Notes: generated by a model not told the origin, from the sequence alone. 64,000 nucleotides of DNA from Acorus gramineus (GCA_030737835.1 CM060851.1:5777721-5841720); one strand, 5' to 3'. Shown: positions 34,614 through 46,462, counted from the stretch's first letter. A program made the numbers and translations.

Positions 34614-37600
34614 ATGGATAAAAGTTGGATGCAAAAACCAAGAAATAGTCCTGAATATATGAATGGAGTCATTCAATTTTTAGATTTTGCATTTACACGA
34701 TCACCATTTGGAAACAAAATTCAATGCCCGTGTAAAGATTGTCGAAATGTATTCCATAAGGAACGTGATGATGTTCATGGAGATTTATTATGGAAGGGGA
34801 TATTGCCGAACTACACTACTTGGTATCTTCATGGAGAAAAATTTCCTGGTGAATATAGCAGCGATGAAACCTCCAACGAGGGTGATGATATTCAGGGAAT
34901 GCTACATGATGCGTTTGGAATACATGATTCAGGTGATAGGGGTGATAATGAAATGAATGATAATAGTTTCCAAGAGCCAAATTGTGAAGCACAAAAGTTT
35001 TATGAGTTGTTGAAAGATTCTGAGACCGATTTGTATCCAGGCTGCACTACATTTTCAAAGCTTTCTTTTACTGTCCAGTTGTTACATTTGAAGTGCCTCA
35101 ATGGATGGAGCAACAAATCCTTCGATATGTTATTGGAATTATTGAAAAAGGCATTTCCAGTAGGTGAAAAATTGCCAAAGAACCATTATGAATCTAAAAA
35201 AATTCTTCGAGAGCTTGGCCTGGAATATAAGAAGATTGATGCTTGCCCAAATGACTGTATGTTATATTGGAAAGAGAATGAAAATGCAATTGAATGCATG
35301 GTATGTGGTTTGTCACGGTGGAAGACAGATTCAGTTGAAAATCCGACAGATGCATCAGCTTTAACAGGGAAGGAAAAGAAGGTATCTGCAAAAATTTTAC
35401 GTTATTTTCCATTAAAACCAAGACTTCAGAGGTTGTTTATGTCAACAAAAACTGCGGAGGATATGAGATGGCATGCTACTGCACATAAAGAAGATGGAGT
35501 ATTAAGGCATCCTCTTGACTCTGAGGTTTGGCAAGCTATTGACAGGAATATCCTTCTTTTGGATCAGAAGCTCGTAATGTTAGACTTGGTTTAGCAAGTG
35601 ATGGATTTAATCCATTTGCTAATATGGCTACTCCTTATAGCACATGGCCTGTTATTTTGATTCCATATAATTTACCACCATGGTTGTGCATGAAACAATC
35701 ATTTTTCATGTTATCTCTTCTTATTCCCGGTCCTAAGGGTCCCGGGAATGATATAGATGTGTACCTACAACCATTGATAAGTGAATTGAATGAATTATGG
35801 TCGACTGGAGTCCAAACTTATGATGCATTCTCCAAACAAAATTTTCACATGCATGCAGTGCTCTTATGGACTATTAATGACTTCCCCGCCTATGCTAACT
35901 TATCAGGGTGGAGCACTAAAGGCCAAAAAGCGTGCCCATGTTGTCACAAACAGACTTACTCTGATAGATTAAAGAACGGACACAAATTTTGTTATATGGG
36001 ACACCGTCGTTTCTTGTCACTTGATCATAAATATCGGCAGAATAAGAAGTCTTTTAATAATAAGAAAGAGTTGGGAGTTGCGCCAAAACCTTTGAATGGA
36101 TTTCAAGTTATTGAAGAATTGCAGGACTATGAGCAAGTAACTTTTGGTAAGGCAGATAAAAATAAGTCCAAGCAGCAGAGAAAGAGTGACGAACACCATT
36201 TGCCAAAAAATTGGACGAAGAAGAGTATGTTTTTTCAATTGCCATATTGGAAACATATTGTATTGCGTCACAATTTGGATGTTATGCATATTGAAAAGAA
36301 TGTGTGTGATAATGTGATATCTACATTATTGAACATAAATGAGAAGACAAAGGATAATTTGAATTCTCGTCTCGATCTACAGTTATTAGGTATAAGGGAA
36401 CAACTCCATCCTATACAGGAGGGAGCAAAGTTTTTAATACCACCTGCATGCTACACGATGTCTTTGAATGAGAAACGAAAATTTTGCAAGAGCTTGAAGG
36501 ACATTAAAGTACCTGATAGTTTTTCATCAAACATCTCAAGATGCATTCAAGTCAAACAAGGCAAAATCTCGGGATTGAAGAGTCATGATTGTCATGTTCT
36601 TATGCAACAATTTCTCCCGCTTGCAATACGTGGACTTCTGCCGAAGCAAGTTTGTTCATCTTTGATTGAGTTATCGACATTTTTTAAGCAACTATGTTCT
36701 AAGGTGTTGAGAGTTGTGGAGTTGGAGCAACTTCAAGCTCGTATTTCTATAACATTGTGTAAATTGGAGATGATATTTCCACCGTCATTTTTTGATGTTA
36801 TGGTACATTTACCTGTTCATCTGGCAGAGGAGGCCAAGTTAGCCGGACCGGTGCAATACCGATGGATGTATCCAATTGAGAGGTTATTATATTACTCTGC
36901 CTTTTTTATCTAATTTTTTTGAGAAATATATCATTTTTTTATTGACATATAGAAAATTTAATATAGGTACCTACACAGACTCAAGTCCTATGTTCGGAAT
37001 AAAAATTATCCAGAGGGTTCTATTGCAGAGGGATATCTCTCAGAAGAATCTTTAATCTTTTGCACAAGGTATTTACATGGGGTAGAGACAAGGTTGAATC
37101 GACTCGATCGAAATGATGATGATGACATTGATGAATCACAAAAAAAGTTGTCAATTTTCAATGGATCTGGTCGTGGTTTAGGAAAGACTACTCCACGCTT
37201 GTTGACTAGAGAAGAGTTGGAACAAGTTCGTCTATATGTGTTAAACAATTGTGATGAAGTAATTCCATTCATTCAGTAAGTACTTATCCATTAGAATCCA
37301 CTTTTCAAAGTTATATGTTACAATATAGTTCTGATTAAATTTTAATATATTTGTAGGGAGCACAAACAAATCATCAAGGAGACTTATAGACATTTGAGTG
37401 CTAGGGAAATAGACCGAAATCACATCAAAGAGTTTAGTGGGTGGTTTCAAACTCGTGTAAGAGTTTATTTAGCAATTTTCAAAAGTTAGTAAGCCGGTAT
37501 AAATAGGTTTTTAATGTTTGTATACTGATATATGTATATCTATATGTATAGGTTTCCAAAATGCAGCGCGATGATGATGGAGTAAATGAGCAACTTGAAT

Positions 37601-38172
37601 CATTAGCTTTTGGTCCTTCTCAAACTGTGAAGACTGTTATGGGATATATTGTCAATGGCTTTAGATTTCACACAAAAGCTAGAGAAAAAAAAAGAAAAAC
37701 ACAAAATAGTGGAGTTTTTGTAACAGCGGAAGTATCCAGTTTTGCTAGCTCAAGAGACAACAATCCGACAACAGGAAATGTTGTGTACTATGGCATATTA
37801 GAAGACATCGTCGAACTGCAATATCTTGGTGGGAACAAGATCGTTCTTTTCAGATGTGTTTGGTGGGATATATTAAGTCGTTCAGGAATAAAAGAGGATG
37901 AATATGGATTCACATGCATAAATTTTTCACGGACTTTAAATACCAATGAGCCATATATCCTTGCACATCAAGCTCAACAAGTTTTTTATGTCCAAAACAT
38001 AAATGATGAAAATTGGTATGTTCCAATTAAGACTCCTCGGAACGCATATGCAGGGGATGTAGAAGATGAAGCATTTCAGTCGAGTGAAACAGAGATGCTC
38101 CAAGAGTCTAATGTTGATGATATTGTATCTTGGAATAGGGAAGACATTGCAGGAGAATTTGTTGATGCATAA
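34614..38172 (+). pseudogene. CACTA TNP2 transposase, one frameshift
   Basis: Exons 34614-36882, 36967-37275, 37357-37456 and 37552-38172. Order of domains: Transposase-associated N-terminus (MDKSWMQKPRNSPEYMNGV, CPCKDCRN), the TNP2/Transposase_21 region (KILRELGLEYKKIDACPNDC, RLGLASDGFNPF, NDFPAYANLSGWSTKGQKAC), DUF4218 (HNLDVMHIEKNVCDNVI, QQFLPLAIRGLLP, YPIER) and DUF4216 (VVYYGILEDIVELQYLGGN, FRCVWWDI). A single base appears missing near 35545-35550: the first frame ends at a stop about 45 bases later, while the next frame continues with the conserved SEARNVRLGLASDG. Everything downstream is open with good splice sites. As read, the copy cannot make full-length transposase; a base-call error is the alternative. 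Confidence 0.92.
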
Positions 38173-38477
38173 TTTTTTTATTTTGAAATTTTTGTGCTAA
38201 TAAATTCATGATCAAGTTGTTGATGCTATTATCATACATGTATGAATTTTTTGTGCTAATAAATTCATGATTAAGTTGCTGTTGATTCTTTTATTATACA
38301 TGTATGAATGTTTTGTGCTAATAAATTTTGGATGAAGTTGTTGATGCTTTTATTACACATGTATGCTAATTTTTATGTTTGTTTTTCTCACTATCCATGA
38401 TTCATTATTATGCTTTATACATTACATCTTAAAGTATTTGTGTATTTTGAATATTTGTGAGTTCATTTATAAAGTAC
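38173..38477. repeat. TNP2 3' end with short tandem repeat
   Basis: Three imperfect copies of a unit containing TTTTGTGCTAATAAATTC and GTTGATGCTTTTAT, with CATGTATGAAT between, over about 38190-38370. This separates TNP2 from the second CACTA gene. Confidence 0.7.
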
Positions 38478-41089
38478 ATGGCATCTCGATCGAGATCTTC
38501 AAGACAGTCAACTAGAATGACACCGGAGAGAGCACATGAAGTGGGTGACCATGCTTCCCCAGGGCAATCTGCTGGAGCTTCTAGTAGTATAGGTATGATT
38601 TTAAAGTTAGAAAAATTTTTGTTATTAAATATTAACTTGTACATGACATTAAATTTTAAGTGTGTTTGTGTGTGTTTGATGTTTCTTATAGGTTCTACTA
38701 GCGTGAGAAGGAGGGGCCCAACAAGGGGCATAATTTTACCACAGGGAGATAAATTGCACATTGATTGGAATGAACATGGGCAACCGACTAGCGATCGTTT
38801 TTCTACTTTGTTGGGAACGACCGTTAGAAATAGTCATGTCCCTTTACAATATAAAAAATGGGCTGATATACCTGCGGCAACAAAAGAACGATTGTGGAAG
38901 ATAATTCAGGTGAAATCCAATAATTCAAACCCATTTATTTAACAGTTTCAATTATATTAATGGATGTATTTAATCCGATAACAATGCATTTCTTCTTGTT
39001 TTTTAGGAATCAGTTGATATAGGGGAGGAGAGGAAAAAATGGGTTTTCCAATCAATGGCATCCAAATACCGAGAGTGGAAAAATGATTTGAAAGAAAAAT
39101 ATTATAAGCCATTTGATACTGATGCTCAAAGATTGGCTAAACCTCCCCCTGGTATTTCTGATAGTGACTGGACTTGGCTTGTTCAATATTGGAGTAGTCC
39201 TGAGGCACAAGTAAGAATTTTATCTAGTAATTATAATTTTTTAAATTCTGTTATGATATTACTATACTATTGATATTCATATTAACTTCATGTAGGAAAT
39301 AGCTGTAAAAAATAGTCAAAATCGGAATAAACAAGTTATTAAACATTGTGGGGGGACAAAAAGTTTTGCTCGTTACAGAGAGGAGGAGGTGACTATCTTC
39401 ATTTTGTCTTATTTTCTAGTTATCTCTTTAATAATGTTTATCTATTAATTTATGTCGTGACAATAGATTAAATCAAGAACGGATGGCAGTGTGCCTACAC
39501 GAGCTGAGCTTTTTGCTCGTACCCATACCAAGAAAGATGGGTCTCCATCAGATCCAAAATCTGCTGAAATAATGGTATGTAATTATTGTATAAACTTAAT
39601 AATGATTAAATTATATTCAAAGTAATATATGTTATCTTTTAACAGAATCGCTTTAGAGAAGTGGCATCGACACAGGAGTCTGGCTCCACTGTTAGTGATG
39701 ACATATACACGACGATTATGGGGCCAGAGAGACATGGACGAGTCCGCGGTTTTGGGTTAGGTCCAACGCCTACTTCAGTATTTGGATCATCATCGAGTCA
39801 ATCACAAGGCAGTTATGTTGCAGTCTGTTCTCAACTTGAAGATATGCGTTCTGAAATGGAGAGCTTACGTGAAAGAGAGAGGTTGCGTGAACAAGAAATG
39901 CAAGAAATGAAGAGAACCATGGAGCAGATGCAGAAATATATGCATCAGATGATGCCTGACCCACACAATGAGGTACGATTTTTTAATTTTTCTTGCATTT
40001 ATGACTATTCATTCTTGTTCAAATTTTTTATATGAAATACATAATCAATTCACATTTCAAATTTAATATAATCATTATAGTTTGTGATCAAATGTGGCAT
40101 CCACTTGTATTTTGCATGATGATGGATTTTACTTAAACTTAGTCTACTCCCATCTGTCCTAGATTTTACTTGAAACTTGGTTTGTGATTTGAATTATCAA
40201 ATGAGTTTACAAGGTTTTATTATATGACAACTCAAGAGTTTTTATGAAGCCAACAAAAGTGAAGTGATTTAAAAATATGATGGTCAAAGTTAATATGATA
40301 GGAATGACAATAAAAATCATTTGAAAAAAGATTTTGCTATTGTGTCTACTAAGTAATATGATAAAGTTGGATATATAGTAAATTAAAAAACTCATTTTTG
40401 GCTATTCCATTTCTATCTAGGCTTATTCTTCACTTGTTCTACACCCCAAAACAGGGACCAAGTTTTATAAAGACGTCATTTACATTTAGCTTATTCAAAC
40501 ACCAAAAACTTGAACTTGGTGAAATTTTTGCTAAGCTATGTGATTAAACATTTAGGACAACCAATTCTAGATGAGCATTTCAAGTTATCATTGTTGATGG
40601 TGACTTTAAACTTGGTATTTCACTGATAAATTTCAACAATATATAAAGAAGTCATACATAAAAATGAAACAAGATAAGAAACCTCTGTTCACTATTTTCA
40701 GTAAAACTACATAACAATCACTTGTTCGATTTCAAAAAAAAAAAAAAAACTAAAATATAAATCCAGTCAGTGACTGTGTTCTCTCAAAAAAACTGCTACT
40801 CTCATGTTTGCTTGTAATTCTAGATTTCCCAACAAATGTTGATGAATGGCCTGAGTATTGTTGGACATTGAAGGTCTGATTCTATGTGCCTCTCTCTCTA
40901 AATCCCTTGCTTGCTCACGATATGTAAGACAAAGCCTATGAACATATGTGAATGGCATTGTTGAAGAAATCATGAACTTCGACTACAGCAGATGATTAAT
41001 ATTTACGAATTTGGTTTATTGTTTTACTCTAATTTATTTATTCATAACCTAAAGATTGTATTTTTTATTTTTTTTTGCAGGACTCATGA
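38478..41089 (+). CDS. Transposase_24 / TNPA-like CACTA protein
   Basis: Exons 38478-38592, 38692-38909, 39007-39210, 39296-39388, 39467-39574 and 39646-39972, and a probable last exon 41081-41089 (Asp-Ser-stop), all joining in frame. The start has a Ser/Arg-rich tail (MASRSRSSRQSTRMTPERAH), followed by GPTRGIILPQGDKLHIDWNE, a Transposase_24 core (WVFQSMASKYREWKNDLK, PPPGISDSDWTWLVQYW, KSFARYREEE, TRAELFARTHTKKDG) and a C-terminal coiled coil rich in Glu/Met/Arg (about 39830-39960). In the family this is the second CACTA product, which binds subterminal repeats. No interruption was found. The final short exon is the least certain part; reading through instead would add a few residues after HNE. 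Confidence 0.82.
40767..40973 (-). other. Possible antisense gene fragment within the CACTA
   Basis: A minus-strand frame with a protein-like composition (FTYVHRLCLTYREQARDLER, LLGNLELQANMRVAVFLRE) lies in the large last intron of the TNPA-like gene. It could be a captured exon. I do not recognise the family and there is no splice or promoter support. Confidence 0.25.
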
Positions 41090-41337
41090 TGCAAGATTTT
41101 CATTCAACAATGGATGTGTGTTTCTTTTCATATCTTCACTTAAGTCTATATGTATATATTCTTTTAATTAATGATGACATTATAATTCAGAATTTGTTTT
41201 ATTTAACTGTTTACTGGAATCAGGATTTGGTGAATGTTAATTGTGTAATTATATATTTGTGTCAAATATTATATATACAGGTTTTGTTTTTTTTTTTTTT
41301 TGTCAATAAATTGGGTGGATGTGGGAAAGGAAGGAAA

Positions 41338-41660
41338 TAGCGACGGCCAGTGACCGTCGCTATTACTGATTACAGACAGGATGAGAAAGTAAAAAAGTCA
41401 ATTTTGAAGTATTAGCGACGGCCTACGACCGTCGCTAATACTGTTAGCGACGGTCGTAGGCCGTCGCTAATAGAAAAATAATATCTGTTATTAACTTCAT
41501 AACGGCAACAATATCGCTTTTTAGCGACGTTTCTGACCGTCGCTAATACAGTTAGCGACGGGATATTTAGCGACGAATAGCGACGGCTTATCAAACGTTG
41601 GTAATATTAATAGCGACGGCGTTTAGGTTTTTTAGCGACGGCTTTGGCCGTCGCTAAAAC
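41338..41660. repeat. Right CACTA subterminal repeats
   Basis: At least eight TAGCGACGG / CCGTCGCTA units in both orientations, several as back-to-back palindromes (ATTAGCGACGGCC facing GGCCGTCGCTAAT). They mirror 32240-32560. Confidence 0.85.
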
Positions 41661-41880
41661 CCCGTTTTCTTGTAGTGTAGTAGACTAGTCGGGCTGGGCT
41701 AACACAGTACCACTAATGGGCTAGTAAACGAGCTCGGCTAAGCTCGGGCTCGGCTCGGTTAGAAACCGAGCTTTAAAATTTGTTCAAGCTCGGTTCATTT
41801 ACCTAAACGAACAAGCATGAACGAGCTTTAACCGAGCCGAGCCCGAGCTGCTCGGCTCGTTTACGAGCCCTAATTTTAAC

Positions 41881-42810
41881 CCCTTTTCAACCAGCCCTAG
41901 GTTACAGAAGTGTGGTCGGACGATCTCCCATGGACCACTATATGTATTTTTAGATCAATTCATGCAAGTTTAATTAACATGAGCCAACGAATTATTTTGG
42001 CTTCATTCATATCACATGACAAAGGATAAGAAAATGATATGTCTATCATTATGTGCAATCCCATCTGCAGCTTTCACCTTTTTTTTATAAATAAATATGC
42101 ACTTATCAAGTGAAGTGCATACTAATGCGGCGTGTCCCTTCGCAACCTCATTCTTGACTTCTATCTTTCCGTCCATCTATCGACCATGCGAGGACTAATA
42201 GACGGTGCATCTTATTAGACGCATTTCCTCTCTATTATAAGAAGTGAAATATACACTTAGATATATTAGTGTATTTTAAAAAAATATATATATTTTTAAC
42301 TTTTATACACAGCGACAACATATTTTATATTGCATTATCACAGTATTAACACTCCAAAAGATATTATCCAGGTCAATGCAGAAGAAAGAATTAAACAAAG
42401 ATCGAAATGAAAATGAATGCCTTCTCAATTCAGTACTTGTGAAATGCAATTCATACATGTTTTTACCTCTTTTATTAAATCCTATGGAAAGGGAATGAAT
42501 TTTATTGACATCATATAAATTTTTATTTATATCTTATTTACATACACACCCTTACAAATTTTTTTTCTAAGATTGATATTGATAGTGGGAACCGGGAAAG
42601 ATGGGAAAATTCTAAGATTGATAATGATATGCAAATCGGGTCGGAGTTTCCAACAGAGAGAAAGGGCAAGAGTAAACGGATCATCCACAGGAGTAGAGAG
42701 ACCGGTCTGGGCTCTCTTTTGGGCACATAAGGCCTAGAGTCCACAAATTGATCCTATAGGTGTGGTAAGACAGTAAAATGATACTCATTCATTTTTGTAA
42801 TTATTTTATT
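41881..42810. other. Copy B continuation after the hAT
   Basis: No gene. From about 42585 the sequence (TCTAAGATTGATAATGATAT, GGGTCGGAGTTTCCAACAGA) matches copy A 14127-14290, showing that copy B resumes after the inserted elements. Confidence 0.7.
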
Positions 42811-43735
42811 GGTTTTTTTTTTTTTTTTGCATATATACCATTGAAAACTATATTATTTATTTTTTTACCATCACAAATAGTCTATTTATTTGTATATCAT
42901 TAAAATGTTTCTTAATGAACAAATGTGCCATTCCGTCACTTTTTAAAATCAAGATAAACTTAACTAGAGTTAATTTTCTAAACAATAATTAAAAATAACA
43001 AAAATAACCTTAGATATGATATCTTCTATAATGTAAATAATTAAACACAACAATATAATTGATTTCTTATTCTTTCCAAATTGTACATGTGCTTTTTTTC
43101 TTCCTCTTCCTTTTTCTTTATGAATAAAGAGTTAAGGGTTTTTTACTCCTTCATCAACTATGATGGATTTTATCATTCTTCAACAACAATCATTAACATG
43201 GTATTTTAATGTATAATATATAGATCAATTGACTCCATATGATTTTTGGCAATATGTTGCATGACGGGGGCTTTTTTTTTTATAGATTAAAATGTGTTTT
43301 ATCTTTACTTAGGCTCTTGGGGTTCAAATCTAATTGAGGATTGTGTGCTTACATGAGTTGTGACTTGTGAGTTAATTTTTTTATGATATCTCTTTTTATG
43401 GTGGCTATCTTTTATGTTTTATATGAATTAATTTGTTTTTATAATAAAATTTAATTCTTTTATTTTTTTTAATGGTATAAAAATAAATATAATTTTTTGA
43501 TGGAATAAAAATAAATACTATGTTTTGTAATGGCCAATATGAAAATAAAAAATTAAGGATATTTTAGTAATTTCCTCATGACTTTAACGGTGTGAGTAAA
43601 AAATTTGATGGAATTTAACTAGAATGATAAAAATGCATAATTTTAAATATTTTAATGGTATACAAACAAATAGACTATTTGTGATGGTAAAAAAATAAAT
43701 AACATGTTTTTCAATGGTATATATGCAAAAAATCC
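42811..43735. mobile_element. 925-bp MULE-type MITE with long TIRs
   Basis: Left arm GGTTTTTTTTTTTT then GCATATATACCATTG...ACCATCACAAATAGTC; the right arm is the inverse (ending GGTATATATGCAAAAAATCC), matching over about 90 bases. A perfect 9-bp duplication TATTTTATT flanks it (42802-42810 and 43736-43744). Copy A keeps one TATTTTATT at 14287-14295 with no insert. It has no coding frame. The 9-bp duplication and long TIRs indicate the Mutator superfamily. Confidence 0.88.
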
Positions 43736-43744
43736 TATTTTATT

Positions 43745-44105
43745 TTAATTTTTTTGAAGCTATGTATTTTTCTAATGAGATAAATATCCTTACAAAAGAT
43801 GCAATAGTACTAGATGAATTGAATGCTTGTATTTTTATATTTTTTTTAATACATATATAAAAGTTATATATTGTATTAGAGATTTCACATACTGCATCAG
43901 GATTACAGGAATAACTAAATATCTTAGCGCATTGTAAATAAAGCATAAATCAAATAGGATGTTGATAGGATGTTGATACACTTGGTCATTGCTTCAATCA
44001 CTTTTGTAATGATGTTTTTCCCAATCTAAGTATATATTACGTTGAACTTGTATATATGAACGTAGTGGAACATGCATATATTTATACGACGGTTTCATAT
44101 ACTAC
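43745..44105. other. Right end of duplicated unit, second copy
   Basis: Matches 14296-14876 of copy A (shared motifs AGTTATATATTG, ATATCTTAGCGCAT, CACTTTTGTAATGATG, TTTCATATACTAC) without the Tourist-like MITE. Homology stops after TACTAC at 44105, which marks the original right boundary of the unit. Confidence 0.82.
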
Positions 44106-45725
44106 ATCATTGACATGATGACTCTAATTAACAGGGTGTGAAAAACTATGTTTGTCAACGCCATTGTATCTATTTTTTATTCAACAAGATTTTAATTAAA
44201 ATATTTTATAACTCTAAAGTCTTCTCCAAATATGACCTTAAATCATGATAACGGCAATTCAAATTATAGTAGATAGATATACCAGTATACCACAGCCTTT
44301 TCTTTTAATTATTTATTTAATTAATGGATCTTTTAATGTGTAATAAACATGCTATGATGCAACAGTCATAATATATGGGAGCTCAACAGCCCCAAATCAT
44401 ATTCAGTGATAAAATGGAGGTCCCCAACTTTGCATGTCCAGGGTTGGCATGGGGCCATGCAAATATATATATATATATAATAATTAAACACATGAGTTCG
44501 TAGAACAAATTAAACAAACATAGCATGCAAGGAGAACCAGAAGCCACCAACAACAGATGAGGGAAATATACATACAATACATTATTACATGCAGGAGTAC
44601 CCACAAATTAAAGTAGTGCAGTTGGTGCAACCACAAGTTGGTTATACTGATACGTGGTCTGATCGAGTACATGTCAAGGCAAATTAACTCCACCTCTGAA
44701 GAACAAATACACTTAGCACTACTGAGACCTATCATATCAAGGGACAAGATTAATTTGTAAAACAAAAATTGCATGTCATTGGTGGGGGGAAGACATGGAT
44801 TGGGCTTAGTGAGTTGGGTGATACATCTTTCTCCTTTCTTGCTTGGAGACTCGGAGAAGATGATCTTTTTAATATAGTGGGCCATGAAAAGATTGAGAGG
44901 GACCAGGAGGATTTGACATTGATTTTGATTGGTTATCACCTTTTCATATTGATTGTTAGCAAAGTATGTAATGGCCCAAATCTTACAGGATCAGGGGTGG
45001 TGTATTAGGGGTTCAATTTAGGATGACATATAGAATTTCATTTTTTAGCATTTAATTTAAGATAGGATCATCATGATCGTGTTGGACAATCAAATTATTC
45101 ATTTCGCATTAGACTTAATCCAATCTCAGAGTATTAATCTTAGGGGGGACACGTGGGCACCTCACATGCTACTAGACACCTTAAAATTCTTTGGAGGGAA
45201 GATTCACAATGAATTGAACTCAATTAATTTAAGTAAACCTTGAGTTGAATTGAACTAACTCTATGCTTTGAAATGAGTTCTTTGTTAATCTAACTGAACA
45301 ATTCATGAATCAAACTAAATAATGTAACAATTTTTTTTTTTTGAAAAGCAGGTAGATGTTTGCAACTGATTTCATTCCTAAATTCGAATTATAAACTAAC
45401 ATGAAATTTATTATTTGAGTTTTGAATGGAACTAAATAATTTTTACGGTGAACCAAAAGTACTGATTTTGAACTAAACTAAATCAATTAATGAAAACTCT
45501 CGGATTCAACTTACTAATTCATTAATTAAACCAAATAGCTCATGAATTAAACTAATTAAACGATTCATGGATTAGTTCTCCTCAGAGAATGCATGGCTCA
45601 AGTGTGATGTTCTTGTCTGAGTCCCCCACCAAGCCTAATGGAATAAACACTGACTCTAAATCCAAACCCAGATTAAGAGTGTAATTCCGCAAAACCAAGA
45701 TTGATTATTCCCATAACAATCTTAA
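44106..45725. other. Intergenic before the laccase
   Basis: Not duplicated within the window. Opposite-strand frames near 44484-45008 lack family resemblance and are not called. A TA microsatellite lies at 44465-44479. From 45200 to 45560 the sequence is rich in AATTGAACT-type short repeats. I see no gene. Confidence 0.5.
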
Positions 45726-46168
45726 GCCCCCGTTTGGAACGGGAATAAGATTTATTATTTGGTATACATTTATTTCGGTATAAGTGAATATAAATAAGGA
45801 TAAAGTAATTTTGTATTTTGTTGTGTTTTGAATTATTCTCGTTGATAAACGTAAGAATAAATGTTTTGTTGTTTAGGTAAAATGTGAATAAAGTATGGAT
45901 AATGATTTATAAAAGGTGAAAAAATAATGATAGTTGATTTAATAGATGATTTATAAGAGGTGATGACAGATGATTTGACAGTGGGCCCACATATTCTTTG
46001 AGTGGAATAACATATGATAACTTTAATTCCAGGGCTTGGTTAGAATTCATATACCAATTTATTCTGCATAAGATATTCCAGGATATACCAGGTAAACAAA
46101 CATGTTAAAACCCCTATTTCAGCCAATACCAGATTATCTGGAGGCTTATTCTCATTTCAAACGGGGGC
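45726..46168. mobile_element. Tourist-like MITE upstream of the laccase
   Basis: Ends GCCCCCGTTTGGAACGGGAA and, inverted, GCCCCCGTTTGAAATGAGAA; TAA flanks at 45723-45725 and 46169-46171. Length 443 bases, no coding frame. It sits about 300 bases from the laccase start, so it may lie within its promoter. Confidence 0.85.
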
Positions 46169-46356
46169 TAAAATTTAAGGTGATGAACATAAAAAGGATA
46201 AAAAAAAAGAGTAAAAAATAAAATAAAAGAGTTTTTGACTTTGGCACCACTCTAAAGTAATGGTGGTCCAACAGTTATACTGTAGCTATTCCAAGCAACC
46301 CCAAAAGGACCTTCATCTTCTCATCCGGACTCACCTACTCAACATGATGCACACAC

Positions 46357-46363
46357 TATATAA
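46357..46363 (+). promoter_or_regulatory. Probable TATA box of the laccase
   Basis: TATATAA, 100 bases upstream of the laccase ATG and in a CT/CA-rich context, fits a plant core promoter with a 5' leader of about 70 bases. A CACCTACTC motif lies about 25 bases upstream and loosely resembles AC elements of lignin genes. Confidence 0.65.
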
Positions 46364-46462
46364 GCACCTCTGAAACCCCTCCCAATAAATCCACATCCAC
46401 CTTGTTCTGTATATCAATTCACTCCATCCATCACTCCCTCTCCCAATCAAAGTTTGATCAAC

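Larger units (their letters stand above)
32220..41677 (+). mobile_element. CACTA (En/Spm) transposon nested in the hAT
   Basis: The left end is CACTACAAGAAATGAGGG; the right end, inverted, is CACTACAAGAAAACGGGG, and both continue into GTTTTAGCGACG. The subterminal regions (32240-32560 and 41338-41660) carry many direct and inverted TAGCGACGGCC / GGCCGTCGCTA units, as expected for CACTA transposase binding. Inside are a TNP2 gene (34614-38172) and a Transposase_24/TNPA-like gene (38478-41089), both on the + strand. Length is 9458 bases. The expected 3-bp target duplication is not seen: CGA flanks the left and TAG the right. Confidence 0.93.
25445..41872 (-). mobile_element. hAT transposon, 16.4 kb with two nested elements
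   Basis: The left end reads TAGGGCTAGTAAACGAGCCG and the right end, inverted, TAGGGCTCGTAAACGAGCCG. An exact 8-bp target duplication ATTTTAAC sits at 25437-25444 and 41873-41880. Both ends are followed by subterminal GCTCGGCTCG/CGAGCCGAGC inverted repeats able to fold. The transposase lies on the minus strand (29612-31462). Removing the nested LTR (25881-29039) and CACTA (32220-41677) leaves about 3.8 kb, a usual size for an autonomous hAT. CAGTCCACACTAATAAA-type short repeats are found on both sides of the LTR (25830-25880, 29040-29350). The element sits inside the second copy of the tandem duplication. Confidence 0.92.

Noticed and set aside
44484..45008. Opposing frames of 151 and 79 codons before the laccase
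   Set aside because: Composition is that of AT-rich DNA, there is no motif, and no splice context; likely chance.
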